A DNA stretch of 5,072 nucleotides. Origin: Chloroflexota bacterium. GTDB taxonomy: Bacteria; Chloroflexota; Anaerolineae; Caldilineales; Caldilineaceae. The translations under genes and the position numbers were made by a program. Below the pieces are notes generated by a model. It was not told the origin of the DNA. It was given only the letters and a program-made list of their open reading frames with translations, and made no database searches. Of this stretch, positions 1-4,963 are shown piece after piece. How positions within the stretch are numbered: the stretch's first letter is position 1; every line of letters begins with the position of its first letter. The stretch covers positions 1-5,072 of the forward strand of contig QEUW01000500.1 of the NCBI GenBank assembly GCA_003577005.1, written 5' to 3'.

Positions 1-1
1 G

Positions 2-709
2 GTCGAGACAGCGCCGACCATCTGGTCAGAAGTAGTTGCGTCCGGCCACCGTTTTGCCTTTGCTGGAGCCGGTTCTAGTGGTTACGCTGACGAGTGGGTT
101 CTCCTGCAGTATCTCAACGCAGGGGGTGAATTGGGGCGCGGGAGTTCGGTGCGGCCAGAGGCGCTTGCTCGTCTCTTTTCTACCCTCGATCAGGGCCGCT
201 CCACCGGGACGATACCACCTGAAGCAATGACTTATGCCTCGGCCAATGCGGTTTGGGCGGCGCTGGCAGCTGGCCACGTAGAGATGGCAAGTGTGCCGGC
301 GAATGTCTATCTGGGTGAGCGGGCTGCTGGCGCTCCGTTTGCAGTGGCGCCTGTGCCAGGTATCAACGGTGAGGGACGGACGATTGCCGATGTCTATGCA
401 TTTATTATCCTTACCGACGATGGCGAACGCCGTACACGGGCACTGGCGCTGATCGATCACCTGCTGGCGCCCGAGGTGCATGGAGCATGGGCGTATGCTG
501 TGGATTGGCTGCCTGTGCGGCCAGAAGCGCTCACGTCATGGCTGGCAAACGACGAGTACACGCTGTTTATACAACCGTTGTTGGAAGAGGCTATCGCATT
601 ACCTGGTGAGCGCTCGTTTGCTGATCTATCGCGGCGCCTACAACAGGTAACTACCAGCGTCATGAATGGTGAAATGACACCTGAAGCAGCCGTTACAGCA
701 TTCGAGTAA
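2..709 (+). CDS. ABC transporter extracellular solute-binding protein, family 1-like (C-terminal part; 5' end outside window)
   Basis: The frame is open from the left edge to the TAA at 707-709, giving 235 residues with no start inside the window. An in-frame TTG at 131 is not a credible start, because the protein-like sequence continues upstream of it. The product resembles the C-terminal half to two thirds of sugar-type (family 1) binding proteins, which capture a ligand outside the membrane and hand it to an ABC permease. Seen: an aromatic/Gly-rich stretch near the edge (APTIWSEVV...GAGSSGYADEW), a VWAALAAGHVEMASVPANVYL segment in which a Trp-x-x-hydrophobic-x-x-Gly helix leads into a Met/Ala strand, the 'APVPGINGEGRT' loop usual before the last domain crossover, and a C-terminal helical part. 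The signal peptide/lipobox, if present, lies upstream and cannot be seen. It converges on the ribosomal operon and has no functional link to it. The ligand cannot be told from sequence; a related non-sugar binding protein is possible. Confidence 0.72.
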   Translation, partial: VETAPTIWSEVVASGHRFAFAGAGSSGYADEWVLLQYLNAGGELGRGSSVRPEALARLFSTLDQGRSTGTIPPEAMTYASANAVWAALAAGHVEMASVPANVYLGERAAGAPFAVAPVPGINGEGRTIADVYAFIILTDDGERRTRALALIDHLLAPEVHGAWAYAVDWLPVRPEALTSWLANDEYTLFIQPLLEEAIALPGERSFADLSRRLQQVTTSVMNGEMTPEAAVTAFE

Positions 710-769
710 CTCTGTTTACCGTATCAGAGACCATGTAGTTGGTTAGATAGTACAACAAGTAAAAAGCTA

Positions 770-887
770 TTTGAAAAGGCTTGGTGCGTTGCACGCGCAG
801 CGTGCGATGCACCTGGGTCGCCGGGTGCTTCAAAGGTGCAACGCACCTTTCAGATGCATCGCACTAGGGTGGCGCCACCTTTTCAAA
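770..887. repeat. MITE/REP-like non-coding element of nested inverted repeats
   Basis: The ends are a perfect 10-bp terminal inverted repeat, TTTGAAAAGG (770-779) and CCTTTTCAAA (878-887). Inside lie overlapping complementary motifs: GGTGCGTTGCAC (783-794) is the exact reverse complement of 836-847, and GTGCGATGCA (802-811) is the exact reverse complement of 855-864. Two local hairpins also form: 783-796 with 800-813 (14 pairs, two of them G-U in the plus-strand RNA), and AAAGGTGC-AAC-GCACCTTT (832-850). No convincing ORF or transposase lies within, and I see no clear target-site duplication at the ends. It sits between two convergent genes. It could be a non-autonomous mobile element, a REP-type repeat, or a bidirectional termination region for the upstream binding-protein gene. 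Confidence 0.55.
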
Positions 888-934
888 CAGTCTCTAAACA
901 GAGGTAGATTCATGCCCTCTAGCCAGGCCATGAT

Positions 935-975
935 ATTGCAAGACCAGGTTTCGTACTGAAACCCGGTCTTGCAAT
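935..975 (-). terminator. Strong hairpin 3' of rplL, probable operon terminator without a U-tract
   Basis: The arms at 935-952 and 958-975 (18 nt each) close on a 5-nt loop. On the plus strand one pair is an A/C mismatch (946/964). Read as minus-strand RNA the same position is a G-U pair, so the stem is complete only in the rplL transcript. It starts 15 bases after the rplL stop. No run of U follows on either strand (minus strand continues ATCATGG), so it is not a textbook intrinsic terminator. It may protect the 3' end, be an RNase III site, or terminate by another route. Confidence 0.6.
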
Positions 976-989
976 GACAACAAGAAACT

Positions 990-1370
990 TTACTTGATGT
1001 CGATCTGGGCGCCTTCGGCCTCAAGTTGTTTTTTGGCGTCCTCGGCCGCGTCTTTGCTGACGGCCTGTAGCACAGGCGCCGGGGCGCTCTCGACCAGTTC
1101 CTTGGCTTCCTTAAGACCCAGATTGGTCAGGGCGCGCACAACCTTGATCACATTGATCTTCTTAGCGCCGACATCTTTGAGGATGACATCAAATTCGGTC
1201 TGCTCTTCCGCTGGCGCGGCGGCGGCCGCTGCGCCGGGCGCTGCTGCCGCCACTGCCGCGGGGGCTGCGGCGCTGACACCCCACGACTCTTCCAGCAGTT
1301 TTACCAGTTCTGCTGCTTCAAGCAGTGTTAACGAATCCAACTGTTCTTTGATCGCCTGCAAATCAGCCAT
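990..1370 (-). CDS. rplL: 50S ribosomal protein L7/L12
   Basis: This is the 126-residue stalk protein that, as dimers bound to the L10 tail, recruits and activates the translational GTPases (EF-Tu, EF-G, IF2, RF3). Residues 1-31 are the helical dimerisation/L10-binding domain ([20 protein letters not shown]). Residues 33-54 are an Ala/Pro/Gly-only flexible hinge. Residues 57-126 are the globular factor-binding domain, with the hallmark [10 protein letters not shown]...L-G-L-K-E-A-K segment at 70-90. The start chosen is the ATG at 1368-1370 (MADLQ), behind an AAAGGA site about 9 bases upstream. An in-frame TTG six codons earlier would fall in the ribosome-binding site and is rejected. It lies 77 bases downstream of rplJ in the same transcript; the gap holds only a weak CGTTC...GAACG repeat (1401-1425). 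Nothing of the operon follows it, and rpoB is not here. Confidence 0.97.
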   Translation of the reverse strand: MADLQAIKEQLDSLTLLEAAELVKLLEESWGVSAAAPAAVAAAAPGAAAAAAPAEEQTEFDVILKDVGAKKINVIKVVRALTNLGLKEAKELVESAPAPVLQAVSKDAAEDAKKQLEAEGAQIDIK

Positions 1371-1447
1371 GATGATTTTTCCTTTCAACTACTGTCTAAC
1401 CGTTCGATTTGATTTTCGATGAACGTACGTTGTGCCCCACTGCCGCC

Positions 1448-1984
1448 TCACGCGGCTTCTGCCCCACCCTGTTTCTCGACATGGGCGGCAATGACGCGTA
1501 CCAGGCTGGCCTGGGGTGCGGAGATCATGCGCACAAGGTTACTGGCAGGTGCGTTGATCGCGCCCAAGATCATTGCCAGCGTCTGTTCCTTGGTCGGCAA
1601 ATCGGAAAGCGCCTCGGCTTGTGCGCTATCCAAGACGGAGGATTCGAGCACGGCGCCGGTGATCTCCATCACTCTGGCGTCGCGTATCCAATCCTTGAGC
1701 GCAGTCACACCCTTGCCAATATCCTCACCAATAAAGGCCACGGCATTAGGTCCATTGAGCAAATTCTCCGGTACAGCCCGCCCCAGTTGGGCAAGGGCCA
1801 GGCCCAAGAGCGTGTTCTTGACAACCATGTAAGAGCAACCGTGCTCTTTGAGCCGGGCCCGCAGGGCATTGACTTGCGGGACTGTGGCGCCTTTATAGTT
1901 GGTAAAGACAACGGCCGAAGAGTTGCTGAGGGCTTCTTTGTAACTCTCAATCAATTCGATCTTCTTGTTGCGTGTAATAGCCAA
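1448..1984 (-). CDS. rplJ: 50S ribosomal protein L10
   Basis: L10 anchors the L7/L12 stalk to 23S rRNA next to L11. It is also the usual feedback regulator of its own operon, because L10-(L12)n binds a leader RNA. The 178 residues are close to the family length. Seen: an N-terminal AITRNKK followed by a helix, the VVFTNYKG strand, the rRNA-contact segment YMVVKNTLL (residues 52-60), GPNAVAFIGED (78-88), LPTKEQTLAMILG (129-141) and a C-terminal amphipathic helix (~155-172) that would bind L7/L12. I place the start at TTG (1982-1984). It gives the family-typical (M)AITR beginning and sits 7 bases after a strong GGGAGGG site. An upstream in-frame start would translate through that site, and the nearby ATG (1989-1991) is out of frame. 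The gene ends in TGA. Confidence 0.95.
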   Translation of the reverse strand: MAITRNKKIELIESYKEALSNSSAVVFTNYKGATVPQVNALRARLKEHGCSYMVVKNTLLGLALAQLGRAVPENLLNGPNAVAFIGEDIGKGVTALKDWIRDARVMEITGAVLESSVLDSAQAEALSDLPTKEQTLAMILGAINAPASNLVRMISAPQASLVRVIAAHVEKQGGAEAA

Positions 1985-1991
1985 TCGACAT

Positions 1992-1998
1992 CCCTCCC
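1992..1998 (-). promoter_or_regulatory. Ribosome-binding site of rplJ that decides the TTG start
   Basis: The minus strand reads GAAGGGAGGG directly followed by ATGTCGATTG. The purine-rich GGGAGGG is 7 bases from the in-frame TTG, an ideal spacing. The ATG it touches has zero spacing and opens only a 14-codon frame ending in TGA. This favours TTG initiation for L10. Confidence 0.75.
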
Positions 1999-2031
1999 TT
2001 CTTCCGAAGATTGATCCCAAACCCAACAAAT

Positions 2032-2060
2032 AACGCCGCCACGGCTAGCGTGGCGGCGTT
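2032..2060 (-). terminator. Attenuator-type intrinsic terminator upstream of rplJ
   Basis: AACGCCGCCACG (2032-2043) and CGTGGCGGCGTT (2049-2060) form a perfect 12-bp GC-rich stem with a 5-nt loop. In the minus-strand direction it is followed by TTATTTGTTGGGTTT, a moderately U-rich tail. It stands between the L10 leader core and the rplJ start, where an attenuator would act. CCCAAC at its base (2058-2063) could instead pair with GTTGG upstream (2071-2075) or GTTGGG downstream (2022-2027), so alternative folds exist. Termination efficiency cannot be judged by eye. Confidence 0.7.
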
Positions 2061-2079
2061 GGGAACAAAACCAACAGTC

Positions 2080-2100
2080 AGATGTCCATACCGGACATCT
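2080..2100 (-). other. Small hairpin between L10 leader core and attenuator
   Basis: AGATGTCC (2080-2087) and GGACATCT (2093-2100) make a perfect 8-bp stem with a 5-nt loop. No U-run follows. It probably forms part of the folded 5' leader of rplJ, as a spacer or pausing hairpin. Confidence 0.5.
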
Positions 2101-2122
2101 TTCGGTCACACCCATCACTCTG

Positions 2123-2182
2123 CCTCGGCAGGCTGCACCTGGACGGCGCATTTACGCTTGCACCTGCTGTCTTCAGCCGAAG
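2123..2182 (-). promoter_or_regulatory. L10-type ribosomal protein leader (autoregulatory mRNA element)
   Basis: Read on the minus strand, CTTCG (2182-2178), a 10-nt bulge GCTGAAGACA (2177-2168) and GCAGG (2167-2163) lie opposite the contiguous CCTGCCGAGG (2132-2123). This gives two 5-bp helices broken by a one-sided GA-rich loop, the architecture of a kink-turn. The AAGACAGCAGG ... CCTGCCGAGG signature matches what I remember of the Rfam L10_leader family (E. coli has a related GAAGACCGCAGG ... CCTGCG). In that family the L10-(L12)n complex binds the kinked internal loop and represses rplJL expression. An inner hairpin (GCG/CGC around 2149-2159) caps it. Its place just upstream of rplJ, followed by a terminator-like stem, supports regulation by attenuation. 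Exact outer boundaries are uncertain. Confidence 0.82.
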
Positions 2183-2206
2183 AACCAAATTTATGCAATT
2201 TTGACC

Positions 2207-2235
2207 ATTATAGCCGGTCGGGTGGCCCCAGCCAA
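2207..2235 (-). promoter_or_regulatory. Sigma-70-like promoter for the rplJL leader transcript
   Basis: On the minus strand a -35-like TTGGCT (2235-2230) is followed after exactly 17 bases by a perfect TATAAT (2212-2207). Predicted transcription start is near 2200, so the transcript would carry the whole L10 leader (about 215 nt before the rplJ start). This would allow rplJL to be made separately from rplKA. The 11-bp motif CCAAATTTATG occurs twice (plus-strand 2185-2195 and 2232-2242), once over the -35 and once just after the predicted start. Confidence 0.65.
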
Positions 2236-2252
2236 ATTTATGGCCTGACAGT

Positions 2253-2283
2253 GACAGTCAGCTTAATTACACCCCTGACTGTC
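2253..2283. repeat. 9-bp perfect inverted repeat upstream of the rplJ promoter
   Basis: GACAGTCAG (2253-2261) and CTGACTGTC (2275-2283) are exact reverse complements separated by 13 bases. A further partial copy, CTGACAG, starts at 2245. It lies about 18 bases upstream of the -35 element. It could be an operator or an RNA hairpin of the read-through rplKA transcript; no regulator can be named. Confidence 0.4.
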
Positions 2284-2375
2284 TCAAGTTTGGTCTACCA
2301 AAAACCTACCGAAACCATCAAACCTGCCGTTTCTCCCGGATAGATTCAAGCTTGCTACTGGCATCTATTGCCAGC
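2284..2375. other. rplA-proximal part of the 391-base rplJ–rplA gap
   Basis: This stretch has no gene. It holds a small hairpin directly after the rplA stop (CTGGCA 2358-2363, TGCCAG 2369-2374, 5-nt loop) without a U-run. It also holds a short palindrome TTTGG-TCTA-CCAAA (2289-2302). Nothing here is a convincing terminator, so read-through from rplA into rplJ remains possible. Confidence 0.4.
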
Positions 2376-3095
2376 CTAGAGATTGTCGGCCTTCAACGCG
2401 CTGGTAGCGGCGAGATCCATCTTTACACCAGGGCCCATTGTGCTGGTAAGGGTTAGACGCTGGATGTAGTTACCCTTGAGCGTAGCTGGTTTGGCTGCAA
2501 TAATCGCTTCCATCAGGGCAGCCAGGTTCTTGAGTAGCCGGGCTGAGTCAAAGGTGGCCTTGCCGATTGGAACATGAATATTGGATGTCTTATCGACGCG
2601 GAATTCGACGCGCCCTTGCCGCGCCTCGTCGATCACGCGTGGCAGATCCTCGGCGTTGACCACGGTACCGGTTTTGGGTGTTGGCATCAGCCCGCGCGGA
2701 CCGAGGATACGCCCCAGCCGACCCACCACACGCATCATGTCGGGCGTGGCTAACACCACATCGAAATCGGTCCACCCACCCTGGATGCGTTCGGCCAGGT
2801 CTTCGGCGCCCACATAGTCCGCTCCGGCTTCCTGCGCCAGCGCGGCTCCTTCGGGACCAGCAAAGACGAGAATGCGGACGGTGCGACCGGTGCCACCGGG
2901 GAGCGTGACCACGCCGCGCACCTGTTGGTCGGCATAGCGCGGGTCCACCCCCATGCGCATGTGAACTTCCACCGTCTCGTCAAATTTGGCCGTTGCAGTC
3001 TCCTGGACGAGACGAATGGCCTCTTCAGGCGAATAGATTTGCAGCCGGTCCACCTTCGCCTGCACTTCATTGTAACGTTTGCTGTGCTTTGGCAT
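2376..3095 (-). CDS. rplA: 50S ribosomal protein L1
   Basis: L1 forms the mobile stalk at the ribosomal exit (E) site, moves deacylated tRNA out, and in many bacteria represses its own operon by binding the rplK leader. The 239 residues are slightly longer than the usual ~230. Seen: [10 protein letters not shown] at the start, domain I split around an inserted domain II (~70-160) with [10 protein letters not shown], the [19 protein letters not shown] signature (127-145), [18 protein letters not shown] (165-182), and the C-terminal [11 protein letters not shown] (217-227), whose Thr-Met-Gly is central to RNA binding. I chose the ATG at 3093-3095, with AGAGGA about 8 bases upstream. A 14-codon upstream extension (to 3137) has no family support and covers the ribosome site. 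It lies 91 bases after rplK; the gap contains a small GGGG-CGTG-CCCC hairpin (3120-3131). It ends in TAG. Confidence 0.97.
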   Translation of the reverse strand: MPKHSKRYNEVQAKVDRLQIYSPEEAIRLVQETATAKFDETVEVHMRMGVDPRYADQQVRGVVTLPGGTGRTVRILVFAGPEGAALAQEAGADYVGAEDLAERIQGGWTDFDVVLATPDMMRVVGRLGRILGPRGLMPTPKTGTVVNAEDLPRVIDEARQGRVEFRVDKTSNIHVPIGKATFDSARLLKNLAALMEAIIAAKPATLKGNYIQRLTLTSTMGPGVKMDLAATSALKADNL

Positions 3096-3186
3096 AGTAA
3101 TTTCCTCTGTGGTAATAGCGGGGCGTGCCCCTCCCACTGTTCATGAAGGACGGAAGTCAACAGGTCGTTACTTCTGTCCCCAGATT

Positions 3187-3612
3187 TTAGTCAACGACGG
3201 TCACGCCCATGCTGCGTGCCGTGCCCTCGACCATACGCATAGCGCTTTCGAGACTGACACCGTTCAAATCTTTGAGTTTGACTTCGGCAATCTCGCGCAC
3301 CTGCTGGCGGTTGATTTTGCCAACCTTACTCTTATTTGGTTCAGCGCTGCCGCTGGAGATCGAGGCTGCCCTTTTGATCAAGTCTACTGCCGGCGGCGTC
3401 TTCGTAATAAAGGTAAACGAGCCATCGGTAAAGATCGTGATCTCCACCGGAATAATCTGGCCGATTTGTGCTTGGGTGCGGGCGTTATATTCCTTGCAAA
3501 AGCCCATAATGTTGACACCCTGGGGGCCCAGTGCTGTACCGACGGGCGGGGCAGGGTTAGCCTTCCCGGCGGGCAGCTGTAGCTTAACAACCGCCTTTAC
3601 TTTTTTTGCCAT
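3187..3612 (-). CDS. rplK: 50S ribosomal protein L11
   Basis: L11 binds the GTPase-associated centre of 23S rRNA at the stalk base. It is needed for factor-dependent steps and, in species that have RelA, for stringent signalling. The 141 residues equal the canonical length. The N-terminal domain (1-70) has the Pro-rich helix [20 protein letters not shown] (14-33), where thiostrepton-type antibiotics act in other bacteria. A linker FITKTPP (68-74) leads to the C-terminal rRNA-binding domain (75-141) with [14 protein letters not shown] and the closing [12 protein letters not shown]. The ATG at 3610-3612 has AAGGAG 6 bases upstream. It precedes rplA, as in most bacteria, and is followed by TAA. 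Confidence 0.98.
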   Translation of the reverse strand: MAKKVKAVVKLQLPAGKANPAPPVGTALGPQGVNIMGFCKEYNARTQAQIGQIIPVEITIFTDGSFTFITKTPPAVDLIKRAASISSGSAEPNKSKVGKINRQQVREIAEVKLKDLNGVSLESAMRMVEGTARSMGVTVVD

Positions 3613-3716
3613 CGTTTGCTCCTTCTGGCTCTGGTAAACGCTCTTTCTTGGCTTTTGCTCTGTTGTTCCGCATCCACCCAGCGAGGTCTTGCTACACCTG
3701 AAGATGTGGAACCATC

Positions 3717-3760
3717 ATCAGGAGCCAGGGCCACGGTTGGCGACCGCAACAAGCTCCCAG
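3717..3760 (-). promoter_or_regulatory. Candidate L1-binding hairpin in the nusG–rplK gap
   Basis: On the minus strand TGGGAGC (3759-3753) can pair with GCTCCTG (3725-3719; two G-U pairs), enclosing a smaller CGGT/ACCG stem, and the 3' side runs on into TGATGATGG. A helix with a CTGG-GAG side and a GATG side resembles the L1 site of 23S rRNA and the L1 operators of rplKA mRNAs as I remember them. The position in the rplK leader is where L1 feedback acts in other bacteria. This is inference from a short motif. The rest of the 171-base gap shows a TTGACA (3776-3771) without a usable -10. Confidence 0.3.
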
Positions 3761-3783
3761 AAGCCAGTATTGTCAAGAATTCG

Positions 3784-4425
3784 TTACGTAAACCGCTCTA
3801 GCTGTAAAAAATCAACCTCAACCGGTGTATCACGGTTGAAGAAACTGACCATCACCTTGGCCTTCCCCTTGGCCTCGTCGATCTCCTGCACCTTGCCACT
3901 AAATTCAGCAAAGGGCCCATCAATGATGCGTACCTGTTCGCCGATCTGAAAGGTAACTTTGAGACGTGGCTCGTCTGACTCGATCCGCTTGAGGATCTTA
4001 TCGACCTCTGTGTCGCTGAGCGGCGTGGGCTTGTTTCCCATCCCCACAAAACCGGTTACACCTGGCGTGTTGCGCACCACATACCAACTCTCTTCATCCA
4101 TGATCATATTGACCAGGACATACCCTTGAAAGAGCCGTCGTTCCACCTCGCGCCGTACACCGCCGCGGATCTCTATCTCCGTAACTGTGGGTACCACCAC
4201 CTGATGGATGCGGTCAGACATCCCCATCGTTTCGGCACGGTGTTCGATATTCTTCTTAACCTTGTTTTCCATCCCAGAATATGTGTGGATAACATACCAC
4301 TGGCTGGCATCTTGTTCGTCTTGCTCTTCCGCGTCCAGTTGGGCAGCGATCTCAGCGTCCAACGCGGCAAGTTCTTCGTCGTCCAACTCTGATTTGGGCT
4401 GGTAGGACCGAGTTTTGCTATCCAT
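3784..4425 (-). CDS. nusG: Transcription termination/antitermination factor NusG
   Basis: NusG binds RNA polymerase across the cleft and contacts Rho or ribosomal S10, affecting pausing, termination and coupling. The 213 residues comprise an acidic N-terminal extension (~1-40, rich in Asp/Glu, few basic residues), the NGN domain (42-~145) starting at QWYVIHTYSGMENKV and including RRLFQGYVLVNM and GVTGFVG, and a KOW domain (~157-212) with FQIGEQVRIIDGPFAEFSGKV and the closing VEVDFLQLE. The extension makes it longer than the ~180 residues of E. coli NusG. The ATG at 4423-4425 has AAAGGAGA about 6 bases upstream. A short inverted repeat (GTTGCG 4439-4444 / CGCAAC 4455-4460) abuts this ribosome site. 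It stops with TAA. The order secE–nusG–rplK is conserved in most bacteria. Confidence 0.97.
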   Translation of the reverse strand: MDSKTRSYQPKSELDDEELAALDAEIAAQLDAEEQDEQDASQWYVIHTYSGMENKVKKNIEHRAETMGMSDRIHQVVVPTVTEIEIRGGVRREVERRLFQGYVLVNMIMDEESWYVVRNTPGVTGFVGMGNKPTPLSDTEVDKILKRIESDEPRLKVTFQIGEQVRIIDGPFAEFSGKVQEIDEAKGKAKVMVSFFNRDTPVEVDFLQLERFT

Positions 4426-4438
4426 GCCTGTCTCCTTT

Positions 4439-4460
4439 GTTGCGACAAAAACGACGCAAC
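4439..4460 (-). other. Hairpin abutting the nusG ribosome-binding site
   Basis: GTTGCG (4439-4444) and CGCAAC (4455-4460) form a 6-bp stem with a 10-nt loop that is U-rich in the minus-strand RNA. Its base touches the AAAGGAG of nusG. It could modulate ribosome access but is short enough to be chance. The rest of the 128-base secE–nusG gap shows only a CTAGC...GCTAG repeat (4533-4557) spanning the secE stop, and no clear promoter. Confidence 0.3.
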
Positions 4461-4553
4461 GAAACAGCTACTGGCAAGGGCAGAAGGCTATTTCTCAAAG
4501 TTTTACTCGTCAAAATGCTGTTCATCCAAATACTAGCTAATCATACAGTCTCG

Positions 4554-4763
4554 CTAGATCACGAGCCGGACCAACATGCCAAACAGAAAATCAATGCCAA
4601 AAATCACGAGCGTGGCAATAACCGTCACCACCAGTACGACCCAAGTCAGTCGCAATCCTTCCTCGCGGGTAGGCCACGTGACTTTCGCAATTTCGGCGCG
4701 CGTATCCTTGAAATAGCGGATCAGGGCGTTTTCTTCCCGTAGCGAAGCTGATCGTCCCATCAT
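4554..4763 (-). CDS. secE: Preprotein translocase subunit SecE
   Basis: SecE is the small essential clamp subunit of the SecYEG channel in the cytoplasmic membrane. The 69 residues are of the short single-span type found in most bacteria outside the enterics. A cytoplasmic amphipathic helix carries the family signature EIAKVTWPTREE (24-35), followed by one membrane segment (~40-66, LTWVVLVVTVIATLVIFGIDFLF). Two ATGs lie in tandem at 4763 and 4760. AGGGA sits 4 bases before the first and 7 before the second, so the true start may be either; I give the first. A longer reading frame upstream runs through the tRNA gene and is rejected. It lies between trnW and nusG, the usual arrangement, and ends in TAG. 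Confidence 0.93.
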   Translation of the reverse strand: MMGRSASLREENALIRYFKDTRAEIAKVTWPTREEGLRLTWVVLVVTVIATLVIFGIDFLFGMLVRLVI

Positions 4764-4783
4764 TCTGTCCCTATGCTGAAAAC

Positions 4784-4811
4784 GACCACCGGCTCCATTG
4801 TGCCGGTGGTC
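4784..4811 (-). terminator. Hairpin between tRNA-Trp and secE, possible attenuator or processing site
   Basis: GACCACCGGC (4784-4793) and GCCGGTGGTC (4802-4811) are a perfect 10-bp stem with an 8-nt loop. The minus-strand RNA continues G-UUUU-CAGC, so there are four U after the stem. This is a weak intrinsic terminator at best, and partial termination or RNase cleavage separating tRNA from mRNA is as likely. It ends about 20 bases before the secE start. Confidence 0.5.
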
Positions 4812-4819
4812 TGTCGAGG

Positions 4820-4892
<73 letters not shown>

Positions 4893-4897
4893 GTATC

Positions 4898-4960
4898 GAT
4901 TTGTGATTTTAGATTTTGGATATTTGTCTAATCCACAACTCTAAAATCACAAATCTAAAA

Positions 4961-4963
<3 letters not shown>
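4898..4963. repeat. 16-bp inverted repeat plus direct copy, between tuf and tRNA-Trp
   Basis: GATTTGTGATTTTAGA (4898-4913) is the exact reverse complement of TCTAAAATCACAAATC (4940-4955), with 26 bases between. A third copy of the core, TCTAAAATCA, follows at 4954-4963, so the 10-bp core is present three times. The last copy includes the TGA stop codon of tuf (4961-4963). The element is very AT-rich next to GC-rich genes. As RNA it would fold into a long hairpin 9-12 bases after the tuf stop and just before the tRNA 5' end, but it has no U-tail. It may be a mobile or amplified intergenic repeat that also works as a processing or stability hairpin. Confidence 0.65.

Noticed and set aside
131..709. 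Start of the binding-protein gene at TTG 131
   Set aside because: The frame and protein-like sequence continue to the left edge, so this is an internal Leu codon.
770..975. CRISPR array or origin in the convergent gap
   Set aside because: The repeats are inverted and nested, not regularly spaced direct repeats; no spacers, DnaA boxes or cas genes are seen.
994..1422. 142-codon plus-strand frame antisense to rplL
   Set aside because: Ala/Ser-rich shadow of the L7/L12 hinge codons; no independent support.
1409..2014. 201-codon plus-strand frame antisense to rplJ
   Set aside because: A shadow of L10 on the opposite strand; product unlike any family I know.
2080..2100. Short leader peptide M-S-G-M-D-I before the attenuator, as in amino-acid attenuation
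   Set aside because: No ribosome-binding site, no regulatory codon run, and the ATG lies within a hairpin stem.
1951..2151. 66-codon minus-strand frame in the L10 leader
   Set aside because: Low-complexity, Trp/Cys/Arg-rich product running through the leader, terminator and rplJ start; no family resemblance, and structure explains the DNA.
2011..2343. 110-codon plus-strand frame opposite the rplJ–rplA gap
   Set aside because: No ribosome site or recognisable protein; it is antisense to the leader and promoter.
3748..3776. Possible promoter starting with TTGACA upstream of rplK
   Set aside because: At 16-18 bases spacing the -10 region reads CTTGTT or similar, with no TATAAT-like match.
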